Below are positions 9,014 through 16,310 of a stretch of DNA of 35,952 nucleotides, piece after piece; positions within the stretch are counted from its first letter, which is position 1; each line of letters begins with the position of its first letter. Below the pieces are notes generated by a model. The model saw only the letters and a program-made list of their open reading frames with translations. It did no database searches and was not told where the DNA came from. This stretch comes from an uncultured Mycoplasmatota bacterium. Lineage in GTDB: Bacteria > Bacillota_I > Bacilli_A > RF39 > UBA660. Both the position numbers and the translations under genes were made by a program. Location of the stretch: positions 1 through 35,952 of the forward strand of contig CAMYRF010000002.1 of assembly GCA_947296775.1 (NCBI GenBank). Direction: 5' to 3'.

Positions 9014-9598
9014 TTATTTACTCGCTGGGGCTGTATCTGAACCTTTACCAGCATCTTCAGCAGTAAAGGCAGTACCACCACCAGTCTTATCTTGTTCTGT
9101 AACTTGACCGATACCTTGGAAGACATAAGATAATTCTTCTTCCGCATCATCTGGTAGTGTTAACCATCCACGTTGGGGTTCGCCTTTGATGGTGAAAGTT
9201 ACATCACGAGTTGAGTTGTCATCCGGATCGTTCTCATTTTCATCTTCGGATACAATCCCACGCATGTACCAAGCAAAATATTGACCTTGTGGATTGCGCC
9301 GCTTCCGGTATACAATCCATACTTCAATATCCTTATTCTTCAAGAGCGAGGTCATTAGATCATCCGACACCTTACTAATGTTATGCACAAACTCAATTTC
9401 TAAATCAGTTTCTAATGAAGAAGTAGTAGGAACCCCTCCCTGTTTAGTTTGTGTAGTATCTGTATCACGTTGTGGATCAAAGTCCAGTGATGTTTGGTAA
9501 GGGATAAGTTGGCCACGTTCTTTTGCCGCATTTTCAAGCAAACGAACGTAAGCAACTGTATCAATACCTTGTAAATATTGAATATCGTTATTTGCCAT
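9014..9598 (-). CDS. Major tail tube protein (TP901-1 type)
   Basis: A 194-aa protein that polymerises as hexameric rings into the non-contractile tail tube. The sequence has the TP901-1 major tail features: an N-terminal region with TVAYVRLLENAA, a central TSLETDLEIEFVHN strand, IEVWIVYRKRRNPQGQYFAWYMRG and the late GEPQRGWLTLPDDAEEELSY segment. The C-terminal 25 residues are Gly, Thr and Ala rich and probably disordered. It is preceded by a good ribosome-binding site (AAGGATG at about 9610) and followed within 30 bases by gene G. No frameshift extension is possible in that short gap. Confidence 0.9.
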   Translation of the reverse strand: MANNDIQYLQGIDTVAYVRLLENAAKERGQLIPYQTSLDFDPQRDTDTTQTKQGGVPTTSSLETDLEIEFVHNISKVSDDLMTSLLKNKDIEVWIVYRKRRNPQGQYFAWYMRGIVSEDENENDPDDNSTRDVTFTIKGEPQRGWLTLPDDAEEELSYVFQGIGQVTEQDKTGGGTAFTAEDAGKGSDTAPASK

Positions 9599-9613
9599 TT
9601 ATTTTCATCCTTT

Positions 9614-10012
9614 CTAAATTAAACTAAATTTCAAATTAACAATTGCATGATTTAATACTGTATCTGGGACACTAGTATCTTGAATAATTTGATAATCACT
9701 ACCAGTCATTCGTCCACGATAGCGATAATCTAACGTTTTAAACGACAAAGAGGCAATCATTAACAACGAACTAGCGATTGTATCAACCATTAGTCGTTGA
9801 TCTTGATTGCCCCATACGTTAACAGTAAGGTTTATTTCAGCACCAATGCTCATTTTATTCGGGATTGGTACTAGGTTCATATTTTCAAGCGTCACAAAAG
9901 GATAATTCACGTTTTCAGAAGCCATCGGTAAATGATCGTAAGTGTCATACCCTTTGTTTAGTGATTCTAGAAATACATAATCATACAATTCTTGTTGTGG
10001 AGATTTCATCAT
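9614..10012 (-). CDS. Tail terminator / tail completion protein (DUF3168-like position)
   Basis: A 132-aa protein just upstream of the tail tube gene and downstream of the HK97 gp10-like gene, the slot used by the tail terminator that caps the tube and joins it to the neck. It begins MMKSPQQELYDYVF and has NYPFVTLENM and INLTVNVWGNQDQ segments similar to tail completion proteins. The ATGATG start overlaps the TGA of the preceding gene. Family assignment is from position and weak motif likeness. Confidence 0.65.
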   Translation of the reverse strand: MMKSPQQELYDYVFLESLNKGYDTYDHLPMASENVNYPFVTLENMNLVPIPNKMSIGAEINLTVNVWGNQDQRLMVDTIASSLLMIASLSFKTLDYRYRGRMTGSDYQIIQDTSVPDTVLNHAIVNLKFSLI

Positions 10013-10353
10013 TGCATCAACCTTTTCAATTCATTGATAAACATTTGTGACTGAACATCAAAAGCTGGTTTCAAAGTAGGCATGGCCGACATAAACCGAG
10101 TACCGTATTCCAAATAAGGGAAGTAATCAGTAGTCGGGCCAACTGAAACAGTCATTCCACCATCACTAAAGATAGGCTTAATTGATCGATGAGTCTGTCC
10201 AGTTGAATAACCATGAGTATAGGCAGCCTGCATATTAGATTGAGTACGACTAGACAATTGTGCGCCATGTTTCTTTACGATTTGGGGTACTTCAGTAAGG
10301 TTCATCTTTGTTTCTATTGCTACAGTTAAATCATCTAATCCTTCAAGCTTCAT
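10009..10353 (-). CDS. HK97 gp10-like neck/tail protein
   Basis: A 114-aa protein starting MKLEGLDDLTVAIETK, the usual opening of HK97 gp10-type proteins, and containing the family pattern of a basic helix, TGQTHRSIKP (the Thr-Gly-x-hydrophilic-Arg-x-Ile core) and YLEYGTRFMSAMPTLKPAF near the C terminus. It is thought to act at the head-tail joint. I chose the ATG at 10351-10353, one base after the stop of the previous gene, with GGGA 9 nt upstream. Longer forms starting at 10371 or 10377 would overlap the upstream gene. Confidence 0.85.
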   Translation of the reverse strand: MKLEGLDDLTVAIETKMNLTEVPQIVKKHGAQLSSRTQSNMQAAYTHGYSTGQTHRSIKPIFSDGGMTVSVGPTTDYFPYLEYGTRFMSAMPTLKPAFDVQSQMFINELKRLMQ

Positions 10354-10354
10354 C

Positions 10355-10672
10355 CTAGGTTTTCCCAACATCTTCACCTACCAATATAGAAACATTCTTT
10401 AATGGAACAGTAGTTGTCCTCATTCGATATTTAGTAGGACCATCATCGATTGTTAAATAAGCCCACTGTTTTTCGATTGGTTCTACTATCCGAATAATTT
10501 TAACTCCTTGGGTAATACTTCCGAGGAGCCGAACCGTCCGATCAGCACCAACGTCGGTAACATTTCCCATCATGCTAGCAACCAGCTTAGATCCACAATC
10601 CGTTTGAGATGTTAGCGGATTATAGTGCTTACTTTCCTCTGTGTAAAAGTTAATTTCATGATCGAACCGCAC
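10355..10672 (-). CDS. Probable head closure / head-tail joining protein
   Basis: A 105-aa protein by position equivalent to SPP1 gp16-type head closure proteins, between the connector and the gp10-like gene. It starts MRFDHEINFYTEESKHYNP and contains a Cys-Gly pair near residue 26. The GTG at 10670-10672 follows GGGGTGAT at suitable distance and overlaps the end of the connector gene; a GTG nine bases further upstream is the alternative. No diagnostic motif was recognised, so the role rests on gene order. Confidence 0.6.
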   Translation of the reverse strand: MRFDHEINFYTEESKHYNPLTSQTDCGSKLVASMMGNVTDVGADRTVRLLGSITQGVKIIRIVEPIEKQWAYLTIDDGPTKYRMRTTTVPLKNVSILVGEDVGKT

Positions 10673-11042
10673 GGCTATCACCCCGATATGGATTAAAGAA
10701 TTGAACACGTCCATGCGACTTAACATTCTTACCGTTTTGATCTCGCCAGGCATTAATATCGGCTTCAAAGTCATCAAAATCAGACGAGTTAAAAGTAATT
10801 GACTGTCCTTCTTGTGAATAAGAAGCCATTCCTTCATTGGAGATACGATTATACCGTCGTACACAAACTTCAAGAGAGATAAAACCTAGCTCACTAGGGA
10901 AAGGGGTATCCTGTCCTAAGCCAAGCTTAAATCTTAACGCCTGTTCCGTATTATCAATAATCAGCGATAGTAAGGCATTTTGTTTGTCAGTTTTTAACTG
11001 GAGCATCGTTTTTAGATTTTCAAGTGTTACAGATTGTTCCAT
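10656..11042 (-). CDS. Head-tail connector protein (gp6/gp15-like)
   Basis: A 128-aa, mainly helical protein directly after the capsid gene and its extension. The opening MEQSVTLENLKTMLQ followed by DKQNALLSLIIDNTEQAL is typical of the phage head-tail connector family (gp15 of SPP1, gp6 of HK97), which adds a ring below the portal. I chose the ATG at 11040-11042: AGGTGAG lies about 6 nt upstream. The GTG at 11049-11051 would put the start inside the Shine-Dalgarno sequence. The start is one base after the stop of the -1 frame capsid extension. Confidence 0.8.
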   Translation of the reverse strand: MEQSVTLENLKTMLQLKTDKQNALLSLIIDNTEQALRFKLGLGQDTPFPSELGFISLEVCVRRYNRISNEGMASYSQEGQSITFNSSDFDDFEADINAWRDQNGKNVKSHGRVQFFNPYRGDSRAVRS

Positions 11043-11043
11043 C

Positions 11044-11199
11044 TTACTCACCTAACTTTGCTAATAAATCAGGCTTATTGTCGGTAGAAGTATAACTGAT
11101 TCCATGCTCATCCATATACTTCTTGATTTCGTCCACCGTGTTAGCGGACGTTGGTTTTACATCATTATCGCCCGCTTCTGAATTATCGGGCGGTGTTAT
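11044..11199 (-). CDS. HeH/LEM-domain C-terminal extension of the capsid protein (by -1 frameshift)
   Basis: An open frame of 51 codons plus stop, in the -1 frame relative to the capsid gene and starting at its last codon. It encodes a flexible acidic, Pro-rich linker (ITPPDNSEAGDNDVKPTSAN) and then TVDEIKKYMDEHGISY plus NKPDLLAKLG, the HeH/LEM pattern (two short helices, 'EIK.YMDEHGI.Y...D.K.DLLAKL'). There is no ATG or TTG at its start and no Shine-Dalgarno sequence before its only early GTG (11134-11136), so independent translation looks unlikely. Fusion by frameshift would give a minor capsid form of about 339 aa. Confidence 0.7.
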   Translation of the reverse strand: MTPPDNSEAGDNDVKPTSANTVDEIKKYMDEHGISYTSTDNKPDLLAKLGE

Positions 11200-11213
11200 T
11201 TTGACGCAGAAGC
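11169..11213 (-). promoter_or_regulatory. Candidate -1 frameshift signal at the capsid stop codon
   Basis: On the minus strand the capsid gene ends TCA AAA TAA. The run of four A (11202-11199) lets the Lys tRNA slip one base back onto AAA, next to a stop codon. Six nt after the AAA codon is a GC-only 6-bp stem, CGCCCG (11192-11187) with CGGGCG (11174-11169), loop 12 nt, with no following T-run. A competing 7-bp pairing joins GCTTCTG (11213-11207) with CAGAAGC (11180-11174). Confidence 0.65.
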
Positions 11214-12062
11214 CTCACCAATGGTTGCAACTACAATGCCGTCAAGTCGTTCAGGGAATAGCACGCCAGAAGTCAGTGACATAGTTTCATATGAGGCATT
11301 TTCGGTCAGAGCATTATGAACAACACCAATCAAACCAGTTTCATCGGTCGTTAAGTTAAATGCTTGGCTTAGACTACCATTCATTGCAGCATAAGCGTAG
11401 TTCAAGTTTTGACTAGCAGTAGCAGCAATTGTGCCTTGTTTGATTGCACCGGTTAAAATAATGGCGTTAAAACCAAGGTAGTTTTGAATATAAGTCAGAC
11501 CAAAAGCAGTTTGAGTGGTGATATCTGAATCGCCCAAGTAGTCGTAAAAATCTAGTGGGTTAGCAAAGAGAACTGATTGAACGTCGTCATCTTCCCACTT
11601 AATTGTTAATTGCCCAAGTGCATGAGCAGCGGCTTTCTTAAAGTCAGTTCCATCTGTTTTAGTAGTACCAGTTTGAACAAAATCAAAGAAATCCTTTTTA
11701 ATATCACCTTGAATAGCACGAAGTAACTTACTATCAGTGTCATTTACAGCCGGACCAAAACCAGCTGATTGAATCGATTCAGCGGTGGTTTGCTTACGGT
11801 ACTTCTTATAAACCAGTTCCTTAGTACTAGCTAGCTTCTTAGTTACTTTGCTAAGTGGAATAACTTCACCTTCAGCGACGTTACCATCTGCCTTGCTTAC
11901 TTCTGACTTGTAAATCTTAATCTGTGAACCAACAGCCATTGGTTGCATTCGTGTTACGTTCATTGCTTGAAGCAAAGTACTAATTGAACCAGTAAATCGT
12001 TCTGTAAAATCAATAGATTGTGCAATTAAATCCTTTGATGTAGTAATATTTTCTGTTGCCAT
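11196..12062 (-). CDS. Major capsid protein (HK97-fold expected)
   Basis: A 288-aa protein placed between the scaffold and the connector. It begins MATENITTSKDLIAQSIDF and contains FTGSISTLLQAMNVTRMQPM, a basic VTKKLASTKELVYKKYRKQ stretch and LFPERLDGIVVATIG near the end, all features of the small capsid proteins of Lactobacillus and Lactococcus siphophages. The ATG has GGAGGA upstream and follows the scaffold stop by 13 bases. The last codons GCG TCA AAA TAA form a likely frameshift site for a longer minor form. No pro-head protease gene is present, which agrees with a scaffold-only assembly route. Confidence 0.9.
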   Translation of the reverse strand: MATENITTSKDLIAQSIDFTERFTGSISTLLQAMNVTRMQPMAVGSQIKIYKSEVSKADGNVAEGEVIPLSKVTKKLASTKELVYKKYRKQTTAESIQSAGFGPAVNDTDSKLLRAIQGDIKKDFFDFVQTGTTKTDGTDFKKAAAHALGQLTIKWEDDDVQSVLFANPLDFYDYLGDSDITTQTAFGLTYIQNYLGFNAIILTGAIKQGTIAATASQNLNYAYAAMNGSLSQAFNLTTDETGLIGVVHNALTENASYETMSLTSGVLFPERLDGIVVATIGEASASK

Positions 12063-12074
12063 AAATTATTCCTC

Positions 12075-12677
12075 CTAATGCTGATATAGGCTTAAATTAT
12101 CTGCAATGGCTTGTTGCCGTTTGATTGGATCCTTAATCTTGTTGATTTCATCCTTAGTCATTGTTGGCTTGCCATTCGTTCTAGGTGTAGAACCTTTGAG
12201 TAAGTCCTTCTTAACTCCACTTTGAATTTGATTAGTGTATTTAATTAGTGCTTGAACATTTGCATAAGTTTGTTTTTCGTCATCAACTACAACCATGTTG
12301 AGCACATCATCACTAACAGTTAGACCAGCTTCCTTAAAGACTTCATCTGTTTGCTTAATATTGTCACGGCGGGCAATTTGAGCACGAAGAGAAGCGATTT
12401 CTTTATCTTTCTCGCTTTCTTTTGACATAGTTGCCTCTATATCTAATGAATCTTTATTTGCCTTGCCAGATTGAAGCTCTTTAATTTTCGCATTAGCCTT
12501 ATCTAACCGTTCTTGGAGAGAATGCTTCTCGTTCTGTTCCTTACCAATTCGTTTTTGAAGTTTCTTAACTAATTTGTCACCATCTAATTTGTTATCTTCC
12601 TTTGGATCGGTACCAGTATCCTTTGGTTGATCAGTAACTTGTGGTTCTTGAACTTCAGTGTTGTTATTTTCGTCCAT
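12075..12677 (-). CDS. Scaffold protein (DUF4355 type)
   Basis: A 200-aa, highly charged protein with an acidic N terminus and a predicted coiled coil (LVKKLQKRIGKEQNEKHSLQ and the following ERLDKANAKIKELQ, residues ~35-75). The C-terminal NGKPTMTKDEINKIKDP..RQQAI..N..LY motif is the hallmark of phage scaffold/GP20-like proteins; here it ends DNLSLYQH. It chaperones capsid assembly and leaves the shell. The start is the ATG at 12675-12677 with GGAGG at 12686-12690; an in-frame ATG at 12699-12701 lies upstream of the Shine-Dalgarno sequence. Confidence 0.85.
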   Translation of the reverse strand: MDENNNTEVQEPQVTDQPKDTGTDPKEDNKLDGDKLVKKLQKRIGKEQNEKHSLQERLDKANAKIKELQSGKANKDSLDIEATMSKESEKDKEIASLRAQIARRDNIKQTDEVFKEAGLTVSDDVLNMVVVDDEKQTYANVQALIKYTNQIQSGVKKDLLKGSTPRTNGKPTMTKDEINKIKDPIKRQQAIADNLSLYQH

Positions 12678-12765
12678 GTTGTGGACCTCCTTTACTCGCA
12701 TTTAATGTCCTGGGAGACTGCTCGGGTTTTGTTTAACGTCCACTACACACGGAACGGACATAATT
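12677..12765 (-). promoter_or_regulatory. Structured leader that can sequester the scaffold ribosome-binding site
   Basis: On the minus strand TGTAGTGGAC (12747-12738) pairs with GTCCACAACA (12686-12677), 9 of 10 positions, covering the base after GGAGG up to the start codon. Further GTCC/GGAC tetramers at 12711-12714 and 12756-12760 allow a branched fold. No clear sigma-70 promoter is seen in this 90-base stretch. Confidence 0.45.
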
Positions 12766-12772
12766 TAGTTAC

Positions 12773-12808
12773 GAAAAAAGAGAACCCTTGAAAATAAAGG
12801 ATCCTCTT
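12773..12808 (-). terminator. Rho-independent terminator (second of tandem pair)
   Basis: On the minus strand a 12-bp stem AAGAGGATCCTT / AAGGGTTCTCTT (12808-12797 with 12789-12778; two wobble pairs) with a 7-nt loop runs into a T tract at 12779-12774. It lies in the late operon between the candidate immunity gene and the scaffold gene. Confidence 0.75.
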
Positions 12809-12830
12809 TGAAAATAATTTAATTAAGAAA

Positions 12831-12861
12831 ATAAAAAACACTCAGAATTAATCTGAATGTT
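12831..12861 (-). terminator. Rho-independent terminator (first of tandem pair)
   Basis: Minus strand: 10-bp stem AACATTCAGA / TCTGAGTGTT (12861-12852 with 12846-12837; one wobble), 5-nt loop, then a T-rich tail at 12838-12831. It begins at the stop codon of the 74-aa gene, so it closes the MuF/immunity transcript. Confidence 0.75.
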
Positions 12862-13085
12862 TAATAGATAATATCTGATTGCATTTCTTTTGAAAGCTTT
12901 GGTAAAGGCTTCCCACTTCTAATTGCATCATTCAAGATTTTAATGCCTTCTTGAATATTATGAATATCTGGGTTTACTGGATCAAAATAAGAAATAGCAT
13001 TATCAAGACTACCAACGCCAAATTTCTTTTCGTAATTATCATGGGCTTCTTTTAAATTCTTTAACTCAGCATTCAATTTACTCAC
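12861..13085 (-). CDS. Small protein after the MuF gene, candidate immunity protein
   Basis: A 74-aa acidic protein (starts MSKLNAELKNLKEAHDNYEK, ends KEMQSDIIY), predicted helical, with no membrane segment. I do not recognise a family. The GTG start at 13083-13085 has AAGGGG 8 nt upstream; a GTG nine bases before it overlaps the Shine-Dalgarno sequence. Its start lies six bases after the MuF TGA. It directly follows a MuF gene with a C-terminal enzyme-like domain and is followed by two terminators, the arrangement seen for immunity genes of phage MuF polymorphic toxins. That role is inference; a small head protein is the alternative. Confidence 0.6.
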   Translation of the reverse strand: MSKLNAELKNLKEAHDNYEKKFGVGSLDNAISYFDPVNPDIHNIQEGIKILNDAIRSGKPLPKLSKEMQSDIIY

Positions 13086-13090
13086 AATAA

Positions 13091-14941
13091 TCACCCCTTT
13101 AATAATAATCCTAGTATTAGATTCAAATATTCTTCATCTTCATTAATTTTAACATATTTATTCTTACCATCTTTGCCAATCGATTTTAATTGTCCTTTTC
13201 CTGGCTCAAATAATGATTCCAAACCAATCGAAAGTACTTCTGTTCCTTTAGGATATTCTTTACCGATATATGGATTAATAAAATTATCTTTCTTAGTAAT
13301 TTCACTTAGTCGGTAATTAATAAAACCATTGTAAATATCATATAACCGGCTTGTCTGTTCACCTTTGGTCCGCTCTTTAAGAAACTCTCTTTCAATCCTT
13401 TCAACATCTTCATTATGAGTTTCAACGAAGTGGCCTAACTCATGCCAAGCTGTAGTAGGACGACCCGATGAAAAGATTGTATTATATTTACCAGCTTTAT
13501 CATCTTGAAGATATTTTGGAATGTCAGACTGGGTCTTTATTGTTGAAGGTGCCTTAAATCTACCACGTGCATCAACATAATGTCTTGTATAAAATCCACG
13601 CTGATTTTTACCAGCATACATAAATTCGCCATTATTTAAATAATTAACCCAGTCACTGGGGTAGTGATTAAAAGCTTCATTTAATGCTTTCTTCACACTT
13701 GCATTTGACCGTGGCATCCACTGACTCTTTTCAACCGTACCACCAACTTGACGATAATTGGCAATAATTTTAGCAATTCCGTCTTTATCACCTAGCATTC
13801 TATCGATATGGTATTTTTCATTAATTGCTTTGCCAAGATATTCAATATCATCTTTCTTCAACTTAGTAATATCAGTATCCATCAGCTTCTGAAAGTTATC
13901 TTTATCTGATGACTCAGAAGTTTTCTTACTACTATTTTTACCTAAATTATCCTTGCCCTCAACCCAATAAGCACTAATACTACAACGACAATTCGGATGG
14001 ATAGGAATTTGAGGAACTTCATCAACTGGAAAGACCCCATAACCAAGATCATATTCATCGTTATCGGCAATTCGTTGGCAAACATGACAAGCTCCAGGTT
14101 CAGCATACCATTTTACGTATTTATAATCAGCAGCCTTGATACTATCAATTTGTGCTTGATATTGAACACGTGCCGTTTCAGTTCTTACTAATCTTTCGGC
14201 AACATATGCATGATTATTAATTGTACTCTTAATCTGATTGCGCAACTGACGAGCCATTGCTTGATTGCTTTGACCAGTGATAAACCCAGTAGAAAGAACT
14301 ACATCTAGCTGAGCTTTTAATGCGTCTTGATTAAGCCATAGGCGTTGACTCCAGTTTGCTCCAGCAGTTTGAGCCATGACAATCTTGGCAATGTTAGTAT
14401 CTTCAATCAAAGCATTATTAAATTTAAGATTACGTCCAAGAATACCGCTTTGCCGTTTAACCTCATTGATATAGCTGTCGGTTAACTTCAATCGAGTGGC
14501 ATTTTCGATATTCATGTTAGCTTCTGTAAGGTGTAAACCAACTTGGCTTTTTAGATATTCCAAGCGGTTAATTCTCATCGTTGCATTGTACACCTTCATT
14601 CGACGATTTACATCATCACCAAACGAACTATAAGTAACCTTTTTGCCTTGCGCTCTCATTTGTGCAGCTTGCATGACCACCTTTTGTGCTTCGGTTTCAT
14701 AATCTGCAATATCAGTCATGTCAACGGTAGAATAAGCATTACGAAGACCACCCACAGACTTAGCGAGAGATTGATACTGATGATCAATTTCTTTATTGAT
14801 TTGTGAGATAGCCTGATTATAGTATCTTTCAATTAAACGATTAAAAGCTTCATCACTAGCAATATTTTTCTTTTGCCACTTTCGCTCTTCATCTTCTCGT
14901 TTCTTCCAGTAATCACTATTCGGCATCGCCATCTTCATCAC
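13091..14941 (-). CDS. MuF-domain minor head protein with C-terminal HELGH (zincin-like) domain
   Basis: A 616-aa protein, about twice the length of a plain SPP1 gp7-type head protein. Residues ~230-330 form the Phage_Mu_F domain (HAYVAERLVRTETARVQYQ, CHVCQRI, IHPNCRCSI with paired Cys at 285/288 and 318/320). Then comes a polar linker (330-350) and a distinct C-terminal domain (~355-616) containing WHELGHFVE at 499-507, a zinc-metallopeptidase HExxH motif (H500, E501, H504), with E575 in SIGLESLF a possible third ligand. MuF proteins are packaged in the capsid and can be ejected with DNA; fusions to toxin domains are a known phage polymorphic toxin class. The start is uncertain (GTG 14941, ATG 14938, 14932 or 14926), all overlapping the portal end. 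Confidence 0.85.
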   Translation of the reverse strand: MMKMAMPNSDYWKKREDEERKWQKKNIASDEAFNRLIERYYNQAISQINKEIDHQYQSLAKSVGGLRNAYSTVDMTDIADYETEAQKVVMQAAQMRAQGKKVTYSSFGDDVNRRMKVYNATMRINRLEYLKSQVGLHLTEANMNIENATRLKLTDSYINEVKRQSGILGRNLKFNNALIEDTNIAKIVMAQTAGANWSQRLWLNQDALKAQLDVVLSTGFITGQSNQAMARQLRNQIKSTINNHAYVAERLVRTETARVQYQAQIDSIKAADYKYVKWYAEPGACHVCQRIADNDEYDLGYGVFPVDEVPQIPIHPNCRCSISAYWVEGKDNLGKNSSKKTSESSDKDNFQKLMDTDITKLKKDDIEYLGKAINEKYHIDRMLGDKDGIAKIIANYRQVGGTVEKSQWMPRSNASVKKALNEAFNHYPSDWVNYLNNGEFMYAGKNQRGFYTRHYVDARGRFKAPSTIKTQSDIPKYLQDDKAGKYNTIFSSGRPTTAWHELGHFVETHNEDVERIEREFLKERTKGEQTSRLYDIYNGFINYRLSEITKKDNFINPYIGKEYPKGTEVLSIGLESLFEPGKGQLKSIGKDGKNKYVKINEDEEYLNLILGLLLKG

Positions 14942-16298
14942 CGTCCGGCTTATCTTGGTCTAATGCGGCAGGGCCATATTTAAGAGCTTGTTGCATATCC
15001 TCTTGTTTCTCTTTGCTAATCCGTTTGATTTCCTCTTGAGGATCGTCAACAAATGGCAAAATAGACAATAGTGTTTCTTTTGATACCATCCCCTGTAACT
15101 TCTGAGCGATGTCTGCATCGTTTGAAATGTCATCTGGTAAATTCCTCTTGAAAGTAAATTTAAGCTCTCTCCAGTCCTCTGAATGTACCTCAGGCAATAC
15201 TTGACCGACACTAAACACAATTCGGTATAAACGCCGCAAAGCTTGTCGAAATTTACGTTCTTTATTCGAGGCCATATTCCGCATTGGCAAGAGTTTATAT
15301 TGCAGAGCAACACCAGAACTATTGCCGGCAAAGGCCTCATCGTTAAGATTAGCCACCATGCTTATCTGATAAATCATTGAGACTAGACGATCAATAATGT
15401 GTTCTTGCATGTTATCTCCATCAGGCTTACTGATAAAGTCAACAGTTGCATTAGTAGCATCAGCATCCGGACTATAAATCATCTGGTTACCAATTAAATC
15501 CGCATCTGGTTTACCGTCGCCATCCTGATCTAGGTCTACTCCTAGTATCTTCAAATAAGCATTATCAAAATACTCAACCTGATTAGCTTTTTGCGATAAT
15601 ACCCGGTCTAACTCATCAATCAGCGTTTTAACATTATCAAAAACACCTTGTCTTTCTTCGTTACCGTAAAACTCAACGGCCGGTACTAAACCATAAGGAT
15701 TAGTTGTCTCATCTACAAACTTACTGCCTTCAAAAGAAATGGTCTTATCACTGTAGTAAACCATTCCGACTTGAACACTATTTGTATTCTTCCAATAGCG
15801 AACAAAAGCCATCGGTTGTCGTGATACCGTATCATCGTAAACCATGAAAGAATCCACTGGAGATGAATAAGCAATCCGTGTTTGACTATCTTCATCCTGA
15901 TAAACAAAAGCAAGTGACCGTCCGAAGATGTCCGCTTGCTTACTAATCTCACTTAATTTATCTTGTAATGAATTCTCATCGTTCCATTCTTGCAATAAGC
16001 TATTAGTTTCTTTATCATCCAGTGTTACCTTAGGCGGAATACCCGCAAAGAAACCATTGTACGTATCAACAATATAGTGTGGCAGGTTGACCACCAACTT
16101 ATTATCTGGTCCAAACTGTCGTGGTTGCTTGGTTAAGATATCATGATTACCTTTATACATTTCAAGGTTATGCTTATATTCTTCTGCCAAGCTTTTATTC
16201 TTACTAATAAATTTAAGCAAGTCTGGCATTGTCATTTCATCGTCTTTAGGATAGATAAACACGTTTCCTTCAACTACTTGCCCTTTAATTTCTGACAT
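14916..16298 (-). CDS. Portal protein (SPP1 gp6 type)
   Basis: A 460-aa protein of the SPP1 Gp6-like portal family, the dodecameric ring at the unique vertex through which DNA enters and leaves. Recognisable features are YKGNHDILTKQPRQFGPDNK near residue 48, VNLPHYIVDTYNGFFAGIPP, the ALQYKLLPMRNMASNKERKF helix at ~330-350 and an acidic C terminus (DKPDGDEDGDAE). It lies between the large terminase and MuF genes, and its C-terminal codons overlap the MuF start. GGTGGTGATT precedes the ATG. Confidence 0.95.
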   Translation of the reverse strand: MSEIKGQVVEGNVFIYPKDDEMTMPDLLKFISKNKSLAEEYKHNLEMYKGNHDILTKQPRQFGPDNKLVVNLPHYIVDTYNGFFAGIPPKVTLDDKETNSLLQEWNDENSLQDKLSEISKQADIFGRSLAFVYQDEDSQTRIAYSSPVDSFMVYDDTVSRQPMAFVRYWKNTNSVQVGMVYYSDKTISFEGSKFVDETTNPYGLVPAVEFYGNEERQGVFDNVKTLIDELDRVLSQKANQVEYFDNAYLKILGVDLDQDGDGKPDADLIGNQMIYSPDADATNATVDFISKPDGDNMQEHIIDRLVSMIYQISMVANLNDEAFAGNSSGVALQYKLLPMRNMASNKERKFRQALRRLYRIVFSVGQVLPEVHSEDWRELKFTFKRNLPDDISNDADIAQKLQGMVSKETLLSILPFVDDPQEEIKRISKEKQEDMQQALKYGPAALDQDKPDGDEDGDAE

Positions 16299-16310
16299 TC
16301 AATCACCACC

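Noticed and set aside
10673..10873. Longer N terminus (67 more residues) for the head closure protein
   Set aside because: The added part overlaps the connector gene almost entirely and has no phage-like features; a GTG with a Shine-Dalgarno sequence exists at 10672.
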